64,000 nucleotides of DNA. Source: Methylacidimicrobium sp. B4 (GTDB lineage: Bacteria; Verrucomicrobiota; Verrucomicrobiia; Methylacidiphilales; Methylacidiphilaceae). The stretch covers positions 1,054,001 through 1,118,000 of the forward strand of contig NZ_CP066203.1 in the NCBI RefSeq assembly GCF_017310545.1, given 5' to 3'. Both the position numbers and the translations under genes were made by a program. Position 1 is the stretch's first letter; the number at the start of each line of letters is the position of its first letter. The notes beneath the pieces were generated by a model. That model saw nothing but the letters and a program-made list of their open reading frames with translations, was not told the DNA's origin and made no database searches. This document shows, piece by piece, positions 16,865 through 25,288 of the stretch.

Positions 16865-18100
16865 CTATCGATCGCACTCGCCCATGACGAAATCGAGGCT
16901 GCCCAGGATTGCGACCACGTCTGCAATGAGATGCCCGGGGAGAAGCTTCGGCAAGATGCTCAGGTTCATGAAGCTCGGAGCACGGATCTTCAGCCGGTGG
17001 GGAGCTCCGCCCCCTTTGCTGAGGATATAGAACCCAAGCTCCCCCTTCGGATTCTCGGCCCCGAAGTAGACCTCTCCCGGCGGGGCGGTGATCCCCTCGG
17101 TAACGATCATGAAATGCTGGATCAGCTCCTCCATCTTGGTGAGGACGGCCGACTTCGCCGGATCGTAGCTTCGAACATCATCGACGAAGATCGGCCCATC
17201 GGGGATCCGCGAGAGGGCCTGCTGCAGAATGCGCCGGCTCTGACGCATCTCCTCCACCCGAATGACGAAGCGATCGTAACAGTCACCTCCGCTCCCGACG
17301 ACCGCCTCGAAGTCGTACTGCTCGTACCCGAGATACGGAAGCTTCTTCCGTAGATCGATCTCTACCCCGGAGGCCCGCAGATTGGGTCCGGAGAGCCCGT
17401 AATCCAAGGCGTCCTCCGCCGATACGACTCCGACGTCCTTCGTCCGATCCACAAAGATCCGGTTCCGACAGAGAAGCTTGTCGATCTCGTCGACCTTCGC
17501 GCCGAACTGCTCGACGAAAGCCATCGCCCGTCCCACCCACCCTTGGGGCAGATCACGCGCCACGCCCCCGACCCGGGTGTAGGTGGTCGTAAATCGGGCG
17601 CCGGTGAGCTCCTCGATCAGCGCGTAGATCTTTTCCCTCTCGGTGAAGGTATAGAGGAAGACAGAAATCGCCCCGCAGTCCATGGCGAAGGCGCCCAAGC
17701 CGAGAAGGTGGGAGGAAATGCGCGCCAGCTCGCAGCAGATCACCCGGATCGCTTGACAGCGCGGCGGGACGGCCCAACCCATCAGCTTTTCGACCGCACA
17801 GGCGTAGGCGACGTTGTTCGCCAAGGGAGCCAGATAGTCGAGACGATCGGTGTAGGGAACGAACTGGTTGTACTGCATGTTCTCGGCGATCTTTTCGTCG
17901 CCTCGATGCAGGTATCCGATCACGGGATCCGCTTTCACCACGGTCTCCCCGTCCAGCTCGAGCAGGATCTGCAGCACGCCGTGCGTGCTCGGGTGAGAGG
18001 GACCCAGGTTGACGACGAGGCGCTCCCCGGCGGGCGCATCCGACAGGTCCTCGCCTCCGAGTGAAACCCTCTGCGTCAGAAGCTCGGCGGGACCCGTCAT
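16865..18100 (-). CDS. nuoD: NADH-quinone oxidoreductase subunit D (NuoD)
   Basis: This 411-residue 49-kDa subunit is related to the large subunit of NiFe hydrogenases but lacks the metal-binding cysteines, as expected. Diagnostic blocks are 'NLGPSHPSTHGVLQILLELDG', which lines the quinone site (its His pair included), 'GYLHRGDEKIAENM', and the C-terminal 'VVAILGSLDFVMGECDR'. The ATG at 18100 overlaps the nuoC stop codon by 4 nt, suggesting coupled translation of C and D. Those two proteins are fused in some bacteria. Confidence 0.96.
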   Translation of the reverse strand: MTGPAELLTQRVSLGGEDLSDAPAGERLVVNLGPSHPSTHGVLQILLELDGETVVKADPVIGYLHRGDEKIAENMQYNQFVPYTDRLDYLAPLANNVAYACAVEKLMGWAVPPRCQAIRVICCELARISSHLLGLGAFAMDCGAISVFLYTFTEREKIYALIEELTGARFTTTYTRVGGVARDLPQGWVGRAMAFVEQFGAKVDEIDKLLCRNRIFVDRTKDVGVVSAEDALDYGLSGPNLRASGVEIDLRKKLPYLGYEQYDFEAVVGSGGDCYDRFVIRVEEMRQSRRILQQALSRIPDGPIFVDDVRSYDPAKSAVLTKMEELIQHFMIVTEGITAPPGEVYFGAENPKGELGFYILSKGGGAPHRLKIRAPSFMNLSILPKLLPGHLIADVVAILGSLDFVMGECDR

Positions 18101-18684
18101 AACGTCTCCTCGGGAAGTTCATCCGCGGGATGCGCGCGCGGCTCCCGTTCTCCGCTCTCCTGGGCCGACTGCGTCACGTAAGGTCCGCCGTCCATGGGAG
18201 CTGGACGGCTGAAGGCGACCCCACCGGCATCGCTCTCCCTCCCTTCCAGAGGGAAATCCTTTCGCAAGGGATGGAAGGGATAGCCTTCCCACATCAGGAT
18301 CCGGCGAAGATCGGGGTGGCCAGCAAACCGGATTCCCATCATGTCGAATGCCTCGCGCTCTTGCCAATCCGCGGTGGCATAGACCCCCGCGAGCGAAGGC
18401 ACGGTCGGCTCCTCGCCTCCCACCCGCCCCTTTAGCCGCAAGAAATCCCCAGAAGAGTCCGCAAAAAAGTGATAGACCATCTCGAACCGCGGCTCCTCCC
18501 CCCAGTGGTCGACCGCCGTCAGATCGACGAGCGTTCGGTAGCCCATCTGCTTGAGCAGCTTGGCCGCTTCCACAATCTCCGAAAGATCGAGCCGCACCGT
18601 CGTCTCGCCGCGAAACTCGTCGATCCCTTGAATCCGGCTCCCAAGGCCTGTCCGTAGCCTGTCGACCGCTTCCGCTTTCGTCAT
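18097..18684 (-). CDS. nuoC: NADH-quinone oxidoreductase subunit C (NuoC)
   Basis: This protein has 195 residues when read from ATG 18684, which is preceded by a GGGA-type ribosome site. A GTG at 18729 would add 15 residues but lies closer to the upstream nuoB stop. The family block 'WQEREAFDMMGIRFAGHPDLRRILMWEGY' region is present around residues 115-145, followed by 'PLRKDFPLEG'. NuoC (30-kDa subunit) connects NuoD to the NuoG/I part of the peripheral arm. The C-terminal extension after 'PLEG' is Arg/Ala/Glu-rich. Confidence 0.93.
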   Translation of the reverse strand: MTKAEAVDRLRTGLGSRIQGIDEFRGETTVRLDLSEIVEAAKLLKQMGYRTLVDLTAVDHWGEEPRFEMVYHFFADSSGDFLRLKGRVGGEEPTVPSLAGVYATADWQEREAFDMMGIRFAGHPDLRRILMWEGYPFHPLRKDFPLEGRESDAGGVAFSRPAPMDGGPYVTQSAQESGEREPRAHPADELPEETL

Positions 18685-18741
18685 TGTCTGAATTCCCAAC
18701 CGTCCGCCTCCCGATCCTCGCTCAACCACCGGACAGCCCGG

Positions 18742-19251
18742 TCAGGCCACCTGCTTCAAGCGACGAAGGGAGGGGTCGCCGTCGATCTTCGCCTGGATGC
18801 GCAAGAGCCCGTCGAGCAGGGCCTCCGGCCGCGGAGGGCAACCGGAGATATAGACGTCGACCGGCAGGAGTTGGTCGATGCCCTGGAGGACCGCATAGCT
18901 GCGATACATTCCTCCGCTCGAGGCGCAGGCGCCCATCGCGATCACCCACTTCGGTTCCGCCATCTGATCGTAAATTCTCTTTACCGCATATGCCATCTTG
19001 TAGGTCACCGTCCCCGCCACGACCATCAGATCCGCCTGCCGTGGAGAAAAGCGCATCACCTCGGCGCCAAAGCGGGCGATGTCGAAGCGCGAGCAGGAGG
19101 CGGCCATGAGCTCGATGGCACAGCAAGCCAAGCCCATCGGCATCGGCCAGATCGAGTTCTTCCGCATCCAGTTGATGGCGGAATCCACGGTCGTCAGGAC
19201 GACGTCCCCCTCAACCTTAGAGTTGTAGCTCAGTTCTTGCATCTGGGCCAT
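18742..19251 (-). CDS. nuoB: NADH-quinone oxidoreductase subunit B (NuoB)
   Basis: This protein has 169 residues from ATG 19251. A TTG at 19290 would extend it by 13 residues. It carries the N2 cluster cysteines: the tandem pair in '[11 protein letters not shown]', one in '[10 protein letters not shown]' and one in '[13 protein letters not shown]'. This terminal 4Fe-4S cluster passes electrons to quinone. It is the first gene of this nuo operon. NuoA normally precedes NuoB, but the upstream sequence holds only about 110 nt of intergenic DNA and then a divergent phosphatase pseudogene. Confidence 0.95.
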   Translation of the reverse strand: MAQMQELSYNSKVEGDVVLTTVDSAINWMRKNSIWPMPMGLACCAIELMAASCSRFDIARFGAEVMRFSPRQADLMVVAGTVTYKMAYAVKRIYDQMAEPKWVIAMGACASSGGMYRSYAVLQGIDQLLPVDVYISGCPPRPEALLDGLLRIQAKIDGDPSLRRLKQVA

Positions 19252-19363
19252 ACGAGCCAATCTAACGGGGAGCGGTTTCGCGGCAAGCAAAAAGGTCCGC
19301 GAGGGAGGATCGATCTCTTCGTTTTGTCGACAACGGCTTTGCTGCTAGCTTTTCCAGGAGAAG

Positions 19364-19723
19364 ATGTATGCTCATCCCCTTTTCATCTGCACGGCCAACT
19401 ACTATGGGAGCCCTTTTTGCGGAAGCGGTGCTCCACTACCACGCTCTCGCCCGCCGGCTCTCGTGGCGGGCCCTCTCGCGCGAGCTCGCCGTAGGCCCCA
19501 CCCCGTTGCCCCTCTCTCCCTTTGCCGCGGCTCGTCTGCAAGAGCTCGGGATTCCGCTTTCCCATACGGGCCGATCTCCACTCCGGCTTTCGGAAGCGGA
19601 CTTGGCTCAATCCGCCCACGCGATCGCGCTGCAAGAGCGAGAACATCGCCCGATGATCGAGCGTCTCTTTCCGGGGTGGGTCGAGCGGGTCCAGTTTTGG
19701 GATGTCGACGACGTCGATCGCCT
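19364..19723 (+). pseudogene. Low-molecular-weight protein-tyrosine-phosphatase-like gene, 5' fragment (frameshifted, IS-truncated)
   Basis: Reading from ATG 19364 gives 'LFICTANYYGSPF', the phosphatase P-loop of the Cys-x5-Arg type. The sequence then leaves frame at a run of five T (about 19412-19416). The continuation is in the +1 frame (open from ATG 19368) as 'FAEAVLHYHALARRLSWRAL' and on to 'RVQFWDVDDVD'. Removing one T restores a single family-like protein. The catalytic Arg position holds Gly. The 3' end is cut by the IS607-type insertion; the last family-like residues are near 19720. The missing C-terminus lies on the far side of the IS at 21839-21907. AGGAG at 19356-19360 precedes the starts. 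Confidence 0.8.
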
Positions 19724-19754
19724 GCCGTTCCTAAAACCATAGACAACCATCCCA

Positions 19755-21308
19755 CTACCAGGGAAGGTCGTCGATGACGTCGGCCGAACAGTTCTGCCGA
19801 CGGTTCGCGTGCCGGGATTGCGCCGGCAATGCCCAGGTTGCGCCCAATGCCCGCGTTTCCGGGAGCAAAGGCGCGGGCGGCTCTCGCAAGCCTCCCGACC
19901 GGGCATGCGCTGCATGCGCCGCTTTGAGCCTCCTCCGAACCTCCGACCAGAACGACCACACATGCTTCGCCCGATTCCTCGCGGGTAGGGCAAAGGTGAG
20001 GTGGCCGCCATTGCGGGCTGGCGCAATGGCCTCCCGCACGGCCGGACGCTCGGAGAGGCCCAAGCCTCTCCTGGCCACGGCATAGGCCGCGCCCTGGTGA
20101 GAACCGATGCCATGACGACGCGCGTGATTCACCGCGCCGATCACGGAAGTATAGGCCGGATCGACTTCGATCCCCTCGACTCCGGCTCGAAAACACCCCA
20201 CCTTGAGCAGGGAAATGGTCTTGGAGTAGCCAAACGACGAGATCTTCCTGGCGGCGGATGGACTTGCCACCTCAAGCTCAGCCCTCCTTTTCTTGAGATC
20301 CAGCCGCTCAAGGACCAGGGGAAGACCACGCTCCCGGGCCATCTCCACAATCATCCTCGCCGCGTCGCCGATGATCGCCTTGGCTTGATCTTCGGTCTTG
20401 CCGTAGAGGTTGAGATCCACCCGAAGGGCCCGCCGCAGGTTGCCGAACCGGTCCGTCTCCGCCACGGCCAGATGGTCGTGGTTGATGTCGATCCCAAGCG
20501 CTCCCGCCAGACGGCTTGTCGCAACGGGAACGGGCTTGGCCGGGACGCTCGCGAAGACCCGCCAGCCCTTCCGATCCCTCACAAAGCGGTAGCTTACCGC
20601 CACTCCCTCCCGCTTCCGGACAGGCTTGCCCGTCTTGGTTTGCGAGAAGACAACCCGGCTCGCGGCAAGCGCCTGAAGGATCTCCTCCTGGCCATAGGCG
20701 AATCGCACGCCGGGAATGACCAGAAGCTTGCCATCCGAGGCCAGCGCATCGGGAAGACGCAGGCGCAGCGTGAGACTGCCGTCGTCCTCGGCCGAAGCCC
20801 GGCAGGACTGGTTGCCCGCGGTCTCGTCCTTCGATCCGATCACGAAGAACTGGCCGCTCCGCGCCGCCTGCCAATCCTTTTTCCACTCCGCATGGCTGGC
20901 GTAGCCGTTCTCCTCAAGGGCAAGCTGCTTGCGGAAGAGGCGGCGGGAGCCGAAGCAGAGGCGGACGCGACCCGAGTCCCGGTCGGCGATCCGTGCCGCA
21001 AGCCTGGCGCGAAGGCTTCCAAGCCGCCGCTTCTTCTGGTGCAGCTTCTCGGAGCCCGGCTCCCTCGCCTCGAGAATGCGGACGACGCTTTCGGCTCTCT
21101 GGATGCGGGACTCGGCCTCGACGATCCACTCCGGAAGCCGCTCCCGGATCGAGGCGATCTTGCCCTCGAGACCCACGCGAATCGCGTGGAACTGCCGGGC
21201 GGTGATCCCAAAGCGCCGCAGGAACTCACACTTGAGATCGCCCATCGGAATCCCCACCCGCATCCTGGCAAAGAGGGCCCGCTTGGGCTCGCCCGTAGAG
21301 ATTTGCAT
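19755..21308 (-). CDS. tnpB: TnpB-like RuvC nuclease of the IS607-type element (copy 1)
   Basis: This 517-residue TnpB-family protein has the RuvC-I block 'LGIDINHDHLAVAETDRFGN' with the first catalytic Asp. The RuvC-II block is 'LVLERLDLKKRRAE' with the Glu. A later block, 'IEVDPAYTSVIGAVNHARRH', sits where classical TnpB has its Cys4 zinc finger, but no CxxC pair is present. The usual third Asp position reads 'HQGAAYAVARRG'. The gene proper should begin at the ATGAGTGA overlap with tnpA (about 21384). 'FTCQTRLRLAPEQVAALD' is in another frame there, so the first 35 or so residues are separated by a +1 shift. The main frame is open to its stop near the right end. TnpB proteins are RNA-guided nucleases in characterised cases; activity here is unknown. 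Confidence 0.85.
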   Translation of the reverse strand: MQISTGEPKRALFARMRVGIPMGDLKCEFLRRFGITARQFHAIRVGLEGKIASIRERLPEWIVEAESRIQRAESVVRILEAREPGSEKLHQKKRRLGSLRARLAARIADRDSGRVRLCFGSRRLFRKQLALEENGYASHAEWKKDWQAARSGQFFVIGSKDETAGNQSCRASAEDDGSLTLRLRLPDALASDGKLLVIPGVRFAYGQEEILQALAASRVVFSQTKTGKPVRKREGVAVSYRFVRDRKGWRVFASVPAKPVPVATSRLAGALGIDINHDHLAVAETDRFGNLRRALRVDLNLYGKTEDQAKAIIGDAARMIVEMARERGLPLVLERLDLKKRRAELEVASPSAARKISSFGYSKTISLLKVGCFRAGVEGIEVDPAYTSVIGAVNHARRHGIGSHQGAAYAVARRGLGLSERPAVREAIAPARNGGHLTFALPARNRAKHVWSFWSEVRRRLKAAHAAHARSGGLREPPAPLLPETRALGATWALPAQSRHANRRQNCSADVIDDLPW

Positions 21309-21376
21309 AGCCGTCCAGAGCCGCGACCTGCTCTGGCGCCAGCCTCAAGCGCGTCTGGCAGGTGAAGAGCGCAGGG

Positions 21377-21778
21377 TCACTCATGGAGAGCCTCGAGCGC
21401 CTTTTTCGCCCGCATCAACCGGTCCCGATGCTCGAGCAGAATGACGCCGACCTTTGGATCGCGCAAGAGCCGCAAGAGCCCCTTGCGATGGCCGGTCATC
21501 CCAGAGCCAACCTCCTTGAGCGCATCGACGATCGGCAACCGCTTGGCGAGCGCCCACTCCGCCAGCCGCGCCAACTGCCTGTCCAGATCGGCCTTCTGGT
21601 CGGCGCTGGAGACGCGCGCGTAAAGGGCAACTCCGCCGGGCTGCCTCTCCTCCGCATGCACGATCACCGTCCCGGTCGGCAGCTGCTCGACCGGTACCGG
21701 CATCTTCCCGTCCTTCCCCATCCGCCAAGCCGTCTTGGAGCCAATCCCCTGCCGCCTCGCCCAGACGCTCAGGTTCAT
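21377..21778 (-). CDS. tnpA: IS607-type serine recombinase TnpA, internally shortened (copy 1)
   Basis: This 133-residue protein begins with a MerR-like helix-turn-helix ('VWARRQGIGSKTAWRMGKDG'). The serine recombinase start follows ('VALYARVSSADQKADLDRQL', catalytic Ser in 'RVSSADQ'). Full-length IS607 TnpA is about 190-210 residues. Here the sequence goes from 'LEHRDRLMR' straight to 'AKKALEALHE', which resembles the extreme C-terminus of the family. An in-frame deletion of roughly 60 residues from the recombinase core is therefore inferred. The stop codon overlaps the tnpB start (ATGAGTGA). The same shortening is present in copy 2. Loss of core residues suggests it cannot act alone. Confidence 0.8.
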   Translation of the reverse strand: MNLSVWARRQGIGSKTAWRMGKDGKMPVPVEQLPTGTVIVHAEERQPGGVALYARVSSADQKADLDRQLARLAEWALAKRLPIVDALKEVGSGMTGHRKGLLRLLRDPKVGVILLEHRDRLMRAKKALEALHE

Positions 21779-21838
21779 GGGAAAAGAATGCCATGCAACG
21801 TGAGTTATGTCTATTGATTAGTCAACTGTTGGCAACCC

Positions 21839-21907
21839 TCATCCTTGGCACTGCCGAAGATCGAGAGCCGCGTGAGGCTTTTGCTCGAAGAGCTGGCGGC
21901 AACCTGA
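21839..21907 (+). pseudogene. Low-molecular-weight phosphatase gene, 3' fragment beyond the IS
   Basis: Immediately outside the left end of IS copy 1, the plus strand reads 'LALPKIESRVRLLLEELAAT' followed by TGA at 21905-21907. This amphipathic 'PKIE..V..LLEEL' helix is the typical C-terminal end of low-molecular-weight phosphatases. It continues the protein that is cut off at 'FWDVDDVD' on the other side of the element. The two fragments therefore show the pre-insertion gene and fix the insertion site. The about 100 nt between this stop and hisC contain no further gene. Confidence 0.7.
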
Positions 21908-22011
21908 CCGCCTCGGCCCCTCTGGATGGCGGGCACGCGGGGCGCAGGAGCGCCGAACGGCTTGCCTGACGGTGGACAAACCTTTAGCTTGGGCGTGACC
22001 AGCGTGTAACC

Positions 22012-23142
22012 GTGACTACCCTCGAAGACCTCGTCAACCCGGGAATTCGTTCCCTGACGCCTTACGAGCCCGGCAAGCCCATCGAGGAGCTCGCCCGCGA
22101 GCAAGGCCTGGCGCCCGAAGAGATCTGCAAGCTCGCCTCGAATGAAAATCCCCTGGGCCCCTCGCCCCTAGCCCTCCGGGCGATCCGAGAGGCGTTGCCC
22201 CAGGTCCATCTTTATCCGGATGGCGCCGGGCGGCTCCTTCGGGAGGCCATCGCCCGGCACCACGACCTCTCGGTGGAAAACGTCGTCCTGGGCAACGGAT
22301 CCAATGAAATCATCGAGCTGCTCTTTCATGTCTTTGTCCTCCCGCGATCCCACGAGATCCTCTGCTCCCGCCATGCTTTCGCCGTCTATCGGCTGATGGC
22401 CCAGCTCTTCGACACCCCTTGCCGGGAAACTCCCGATCCGGAGTTCCGCCACGATTTGGTCGCCATGCGAAAGGCGATCGGGCCGAACACCCGGTTGATT
22501 TTCGTGACGAGCCCGAACAATCCCACCGGAACGCGCATCCCCAACCACGAGCTCAAGGCGTTCATCGAGGCGGTCCCCCGCCATGCGGTCGTGGCGCTCG
22601 ACGAGGCCTATGTCGACTTCCTCGACGATCCTCCTCCGAGCCTCTCCTGGGTGCGGGAGGGGAGAAACGTGGTGCTGCTGCGCACCTTTTCCAAGATGCA
22701 GGGCCTGGCCGGCCTCCGCATCGGCTACGGCCTGGCACCCGCTCCGATTGCCTCCTGGCTGCAGCGCGCCCGCCAGCCCTTCAATACCAATCTGCTGGCG
22801 CAAGCCGCGGCGATCGCCGCGCTCGAAGACCGGGACCACACGGAGAAGACCCGGCGAATCGTAGGGGCGGGTCGCGCGCGCCTGGAGGAGTCGTTCGGGC
22901 AGCAAGGCCTCGAGTTCGTTCCCTCGTCCGGCAACTTTGTCATGGTCCGGGTCGGCGACGGCGATGCCCTCTTCCACTGCCTGCTCCGTCGCGGATGGAT
23001 TGTCCGCCCCTTGCGTAGCTACGGCCTGGCTGAGTGGGTGCGAGTCAGCGTCGGCACGCCCGAAGAGGTGACGGAGTTTCTGGAGATCTTTCCGGCCGCT
23101 CTGAGCGAGACCAGACGAGCGTTGGCGCCCTCAGAAGCATGA
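22012..23142 (+). CDS. hisC: Histidinol-phosphate aminotransferase HisC
   Basis: This 376-residue PLP enzyme of aminotransferase class I/II converts imidazole acetol-phosphate to L-histidinol phosphate. Signature blocks are 'KLASNENPLGPSPLA' near residue 43, 'YPDGAGRLLREAIA', 'SPNNPTGTRIPNHEL' and the PLP-lysine block 'RTFSKMQGLAGLRIGYG'. GTG at 22012 is the first usable start and gives the family N-terminus. It overlaps tyrA by ATGA. A HisC beside prephenate dehydrogenase is a recurrent arrangement in which the enzyme can also transaminate aromatic precursors, so it may serve tyrosine/phenylalanine synthesis too. That dual role is inference. Confidence 0.94.
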   Translation: MTTLEDLVNPGIRSLTPYEPGKPIEELAREQGLAPEEICKLASNENPLGPSPLALRAIREALPQVHLYPDGAGRLLREAIARHHDLSVENVVLGNGSNEIIELLFHVFVLPRSHEILCSRHAFAVYRLMAQLFDTPCRETPDPEFRHDLVAMRKAIGPNTRLIFVTSPNNPTGTRIPNHELKAFIEAVPRHAVVALDEAYVDFLDDPPPSLSWVREGRNVVLLRTFSKMQGLAGLRIGYGLAPAPIASWLQRARQPFNTNLLAQAAAIAALEDRDHTEKTRRIVGAGRARLEESFGQQGLEFVPSSGNFVMVRVGDGDALFHCLLRRGWIVRPLRSYGLAEWVRVSVGTPEEVTEFLEIFPAALSETRRALAPSEA

Positions 23143-23999
23143 ACCGCACCTTCCCGATTGGCCGCTTGGCCGTGCTCGGCACCGGCCTCATCGGCGGATC
23201 GGTCGCCCGCGCGGCGCGGAGGCTCCGGCTCTGCCGGGAGCTCGCGCTCTATAGCCTCGGCTTGGAGAAGGAAGCGGTGCGGGCGGCGGGCATCGCCGAC
23301 CGGGTTTCGGAAGATCCGGTGGCCGTGGTCCGAGAGGCCGAGCTCATCGTCGTCGCCCTGCCCATGGCCGCCATGTCCTCGATCCTCCACGCCGTCCGGG
23401 ATGCCCTCGACCCCGCGGCGGTCGTGACCGACACGGCGAGTGTAAAGCTCCCGGCCATGCGCCTTCTGCAAGAAAGCCTGGAGGGACGGGCCCGATGGGT
23501 CGGCAGCCATCCGATGAGCGGAGGGGAGCGGTCGGGGTTCGCCTATTCCCGGCCGGATCTATTCGAGGGGGCGGTGTCGATCCTGACTCCTCCGGAAGAT
23601 CCCGACGAGGAGGCGGTTGCCTTGGTCGAAGCGTTCTGGCTCGCCTTGGGCTGCCGCACCCTCCGGCTCCCGGCTTCGGAGCACGACCGGCGGGTCGCGG
23701 CGGTCAGCCATCTGCCCCATCTGCTGGCGGCCGCCCTGGTGCGGTCGGTGGATGATCGAGCTTGGGAGGTGGCCGGCTCCGGCTTCCGCGACGTCACGCG
23801 AATCGCCGCCGCTTCCCCGGAGATGTGGAACGAGATCCTGGTGGCGAACCGGGAGAACGTCCTGCTCGCTCTCCGCTGCTTCCTCAACGATCTCCAGGAT
23901 GCGACCAGAAGCCTGGAAGCCGGATCCGGCGCGGCTGTAAAGAAGCTGCTGACGGAAGCCTCGCAACGAAGGCTCGCCTTCGACCAACGCCTCCCATGA
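23139..23999 (+). CDS. tyrA: Prephenate dehydrogenase TyrA
   Basis: This 286-residue NAD(P)-dependent enzyme converts prephenate to 4-hydroxyphenylpyruvate in tyrosine synthesis. The Rossmann motif 'VLGTGLIGGSVARAARRL' lies at residues 9-26. 'DTASVKLPAM' and the substrate block 'WVGSHPMSGGERSGF' follow, and the second helical domain has 'SEHDRRVAAVSHLPH', all standard. There is no chorismate mutase or ACT domain. ATG 23139 overlaps the hisC stop. Its own stop overlaps the start of the permease gene (ATGA). Confidence 0.94.
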   Translation: MNRTFPIGRLAVLGTGLIGGSVARAARRLRLCRELALYSLGLEKEAVRAAGIADRVSEDPVAVVREAELIVVALPMAAMSSILHAVRDALDPAAVVTDTASVKLPAMRLLQESLEGRARWVGSHPMSGGERSGFAYSRPDLFEGAVSILTPPEDPDEEAVALVEAFWLALGCRTLRLPASEHDRRVAAVSHLPHLLAAALVRSVDDRAWEVAGSGFRDVTRIAAASPEMWNEILVANRENVLLALRCFLNDLQDATRSLEAGSGAAVKKLLTEASQRRLAFDQRLP

Positions 24000-25288
24000 C
24001 CCGACCCGCTGCTCCTCCGGATGCGCCTTCCGGCACGATGCCCCGCTCCCTGCCCGGGTTCCTCGCCCTGCGCTACCTGCGACCCCGGCGGAGCTTTGTT
24101 TCGGTCATCACGCTCCTCTCCCTGCTCGGCGTGACTCTCGGGGTTCTCGTGCTGGTGGTCGTCCTCGCGGTCATGGCGGGATTCGAGCGGGAGCTGCAGG
24201 AAAAGATCATCGGCTTCAACGCCCATCTGGTCGTTTCCAACGGAGACGTGCTGCGCCAGCCGGATCGCGAAGTCTCCCAACTGCTCAAGGAGCGGGGCGT
24301 CGAGGGCGCGGCTCCATTTGTCAGCGGCCCGGTCCTCGCCGAGTATGCAGACCGGATCACGACCCCGATCCTTCGCGGGATCGATCCTCAAGCCGAGCTC
24401 GCCGTGATTCCCCTGCGCCGATACCTCGTCGCCGGGAAATACAACCTGCAGGCGGATCATGTGCTCGTGGGGGACGAATGGGCCAAGCGAAATGGCGCGA
24501 CCGTGGGGGACAAGGTCGTCATCTACGCCCCACGCCATCTTCAGGCGCTTCGCGATTCCGCAAGCTCGAGCAAGAAGTCGCTCCCGCTTCCGACCGAGCT
24601 GGAGATCTCGGGGATCTTCCGGACGGGGCTCTTCGAATATGATTCGACCTTTTTCCTGACCTCCCTTCAGAACGCCCAATATCTCTACAGCCTCGGCCGC
24701 GGCGTTCACGGGATCGCCTTGCGTGTCAAGGATCCCATGGCCGCCGACCGCCTCAAGGCCCGACTCAACACCTCGTTTGCCCCTCCCATGGAGGCGATCA
24801 CCTGGATGGACCAGAACCGTCCCCTCTTCACCGCGATCGCAGTGGAGAAAGGGACGATGGCGGTGATCCTCTTCTTCATCATCCTGGTCGCCGCCTTCGG
24901 GCTCTGCAGCACCCTCATCACGATCACGGCGCAGAAGCGGCGGGAGATCGGCCTTCTGAAGGCCCTCGGCGCCACCGACAGCCAAGTGCTCGGGATCTTC
25001 ATCTTCCACGGGCTCATCGTCGGTCTCCTGGGCACCGCGATCGGATTGCTCCTTGCCGCGCTCACCCTGCCGAATTTGAACCTTTTGCGGGACCTGATCG
25101 GTCGGATGCTGGGCATCGACCTCTTTTCCGCGGATGTCTACCACTTCGCCACGATCCCGGTGGTCATCGATCCGCTGCAGATCGCGGGGATCGCCCTCAC
25201 GGCGGTTCTCCTTTGCGTCTGCGCCGCATGGATTCCCGCGTGGAATGCCGCCAGGCTTTTGCCGGCAAACGCGTTGCGCTATGAATGA
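23996..25288 (+). CDS. lolC: LolC/LolE-type lipoprotein-releasing ABC transporter permease
   Basis: This 430-residue inner-membrane permease starts 'FLALRYLRPRRSFVSVITLLSLLGVTLGV', the LolC/E signature. It has one N-terminal helix, a large periplasmic domain (about residues 60-280) and three C-terminal helices ending 'IPAWNAARLLPANALRYE', as in the MacB_PCD/FtsX architecture. It works with LolD to extract outer-membrane lipoproteins from the inner membrane. Only one permease gene is present, so the complex is probably a homodimer (LolF-like) rather than LolC plus LolE. ATGA overlap with tyrA and 8-nt overlap with lolD indicate coupling. Confidence 0.92.
   Translation: MTRPAAPPDAPSGTMPRSLPGFLALRYLRPRRSFVSVITLLSLLGVTLGVLVLVVVLAVMAGFERELQEKIIGFNAHLVVSNGDVLRQPDREVSQLLKERGVEGAAPFVSGPVLAEYADRITTPILRGIDPQAELAVIPLRRYLVAGKYNLQADHVLVGDEWAKRNGATVGDKVVIYAPRHLQALRDSASSSKKSLPLPTELEISGIFRTGLFEYDSTFFLTSLQNAQYLYSLGRGVHGIALRVKDPMAADRLKARLNTSFAPPMEAITWMDQNRPLFTAIAVEKGTMAVILFFIILVAAFGLCSTLITITAQKRREIGLLKALGATDSQVLGIFIFHGLIVGLLGTAIGLLLAALTLPNLNLLRDLIGRMLGIDLFSADVYHFATIPVVIDPLQIAGIALTAVLLCVCAAWIPAWNAARLLPANALRYE

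Larger units (their letters stand above)
19725..21838 (-). mobile_element. IS607-type insertion sequence, copy 1
   Basis: This element of about 2.1 kb encodes a short MerR-HTH/serine recombinase (tnpA) and a TnpB, both on the minus strand. The ends were placed by comparing it with copy 2 at 40930-43046. The shared left end (in the element's orientation) begins 'gggttgc' and continues through 'agttgactaa'. The shared right end finishes 'taggaacggc'. A short subterminal inverted match (tagac near the left end, gtcta near the right) is present. No target duplication is seen, as expected of serine-recombinase elements. It interrupts the phosphatase gene, whose pieces flank it on both sides. Boundaries are accurate only to a few bases. 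Confidence 0.85.

Noticed and set aside
19725-21838. Classification of the element as IS200/IS605 (HUH transposase)
   Set aside because: The accompanying transposase fragment is a MerR-HTH serine recombinase, which defines IS607-type elements. TnpB is shared by both groups.
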